Source: Treponema sp. (GTDB taxonomy: Bacteria; Spirochaetota; Spirochaetia; Treponematales; Breznakiellaceae). From it: a stretch of DNA of 5,420 nucleotides. Below are positions 5,314-5,420 of this stretch, in pieces. Under the pieces are notes generated by a model. It was not told the origin of the DNA, ran no database searches, and saw nothing but the letters and a program-made list of their open reading frames with translations. The stretch spans positions 1-5,420 of the forward strand of contig JAIROE010000024.1 in the NCBI GenBank assembly GCA_031257715.1, written 5' to 3'. The number at the start of each line of letters is the position of its first letter. The first letter of the stretch is position 1. A program made the position numbers and the translations under genes.

Positions 5314-5420
5314 AACACGGGCCTGTGTTTTTCTTCTTTCGTTTCTTGCCGGGTTCGGTTCCTGCGGAGCCGGCCGGCAGGCTTCCGTTTCATTTTACGA
5401 AGGCCTGCGGGAAACCGATG
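5309..5420 (+). CDS. Probable lipoprotein, 5' end only, apparent ATT start
   Basis: The frame entered at ATT 5309-5311 overlaps the preceding TAA stop (5311-5313) and stays open to the window edge (37 codons). Its translation gives a textbook lipoprotein signal: basic KTR, hydrophobic ACVFLLSFLAGF, then a GSC lipobox with C19 as the lipidated residue, followed by GAGRQASVSFYEGLRE. The last point strongly suggests a real exported lipoprotein that would be co-transcribed with the Hsp70/LysM gene. The oddity is the start: no ATG, GTG or TTG was found in this frame upstream within the last ~150 bases of the preceding gene, nor before the signal peptide. ATT, known as a rare start in infC, is the best candidate; translation would rely on coupling, since no Shine-Dalgarno sequence is visible. 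A base-calling error at the start codon is the main alternative. The product beyond the signal is unknown. Confidence 0.55.
   Translation, partial: MKTRACVFLLSFLAGFGSCGAGRQASVSFYEGLRETD

Noticed and set aside
5326..5420. GTG at 5326 as start of the last gene
   Set aside because: That frame reads a Phe-rich stretch with no proper signal; the neighbouring frame encodes a full lipoprotein signal with lipobox.

Overview
The window looks like a piece of a GC-rich spirochaete chromosome, most likely a Treponema-type organism. That assignment is an inference from gene style and combination (a membrane-anchored TPR protein beside an Hsp70-like/LysM envelope protein, and a relaxed lipoprotein signal), not from any marker gene. 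The genes are GC-rich and tightly packed. The one long non-coding stretch (4082-4365) is AT-richer and densely folded.

Layout: position 1 to 4081 is all on the minus strand and reads right to left. It holds a TPR protein with an Mrr-nuclease-like C-terminal domain (2711-4081), a small unrecognised 125-residue protein starting 4 bases after it (2329-2706), and, after a 70-base gap, the molybdate ABC transporter genes modA (1458-2258), modB (799-1458) and modC (1-802, cut by the window edge). The mod genes overlap stop-to-start (TAATG and ATGA), so they form one translationally coupled unit. ModA captures oxyanion in the periplasm, ModB is the membrane channel and ModC the ATPase that drives uptake.

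The divergent intergenic region 4082-4365 contains an enclosed two-hairpin structure ending in a T tract, a near-perfect long hairpin, a 12-base direct repeat, three mutually exclusive hairpins, and a TTGACA-type promoter with a strong ribosome binding site. It is the least explained part of the window.

To the right, on the plus strand, lies a 315-residue protein (4366-5313) whose N-terminal ~110 residues resemble the beta substrate-binding domain of DnaK/Hsp70 without the ATPase domain. This is followed by one membrane helix, a Pro/Ala/Glu-rich linker and a C-terminal LysM peptidoglycan-binding domain. It is the most unusual protein here. Immediately after it, and overlapping its stop codon, an open frame encodes a convincing lipoprotein signal peptide but has no ATG/GTG/TTG start; an ATT codon is the best candidate.

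By topology, both the TPR protein and the Hsp70-like domain should face the cytoplasm, at the inner membrane. A functional link between the two divergent genes is possible but unproven. No RNA genes, CRISPR arrays or insertion sequences were seen.
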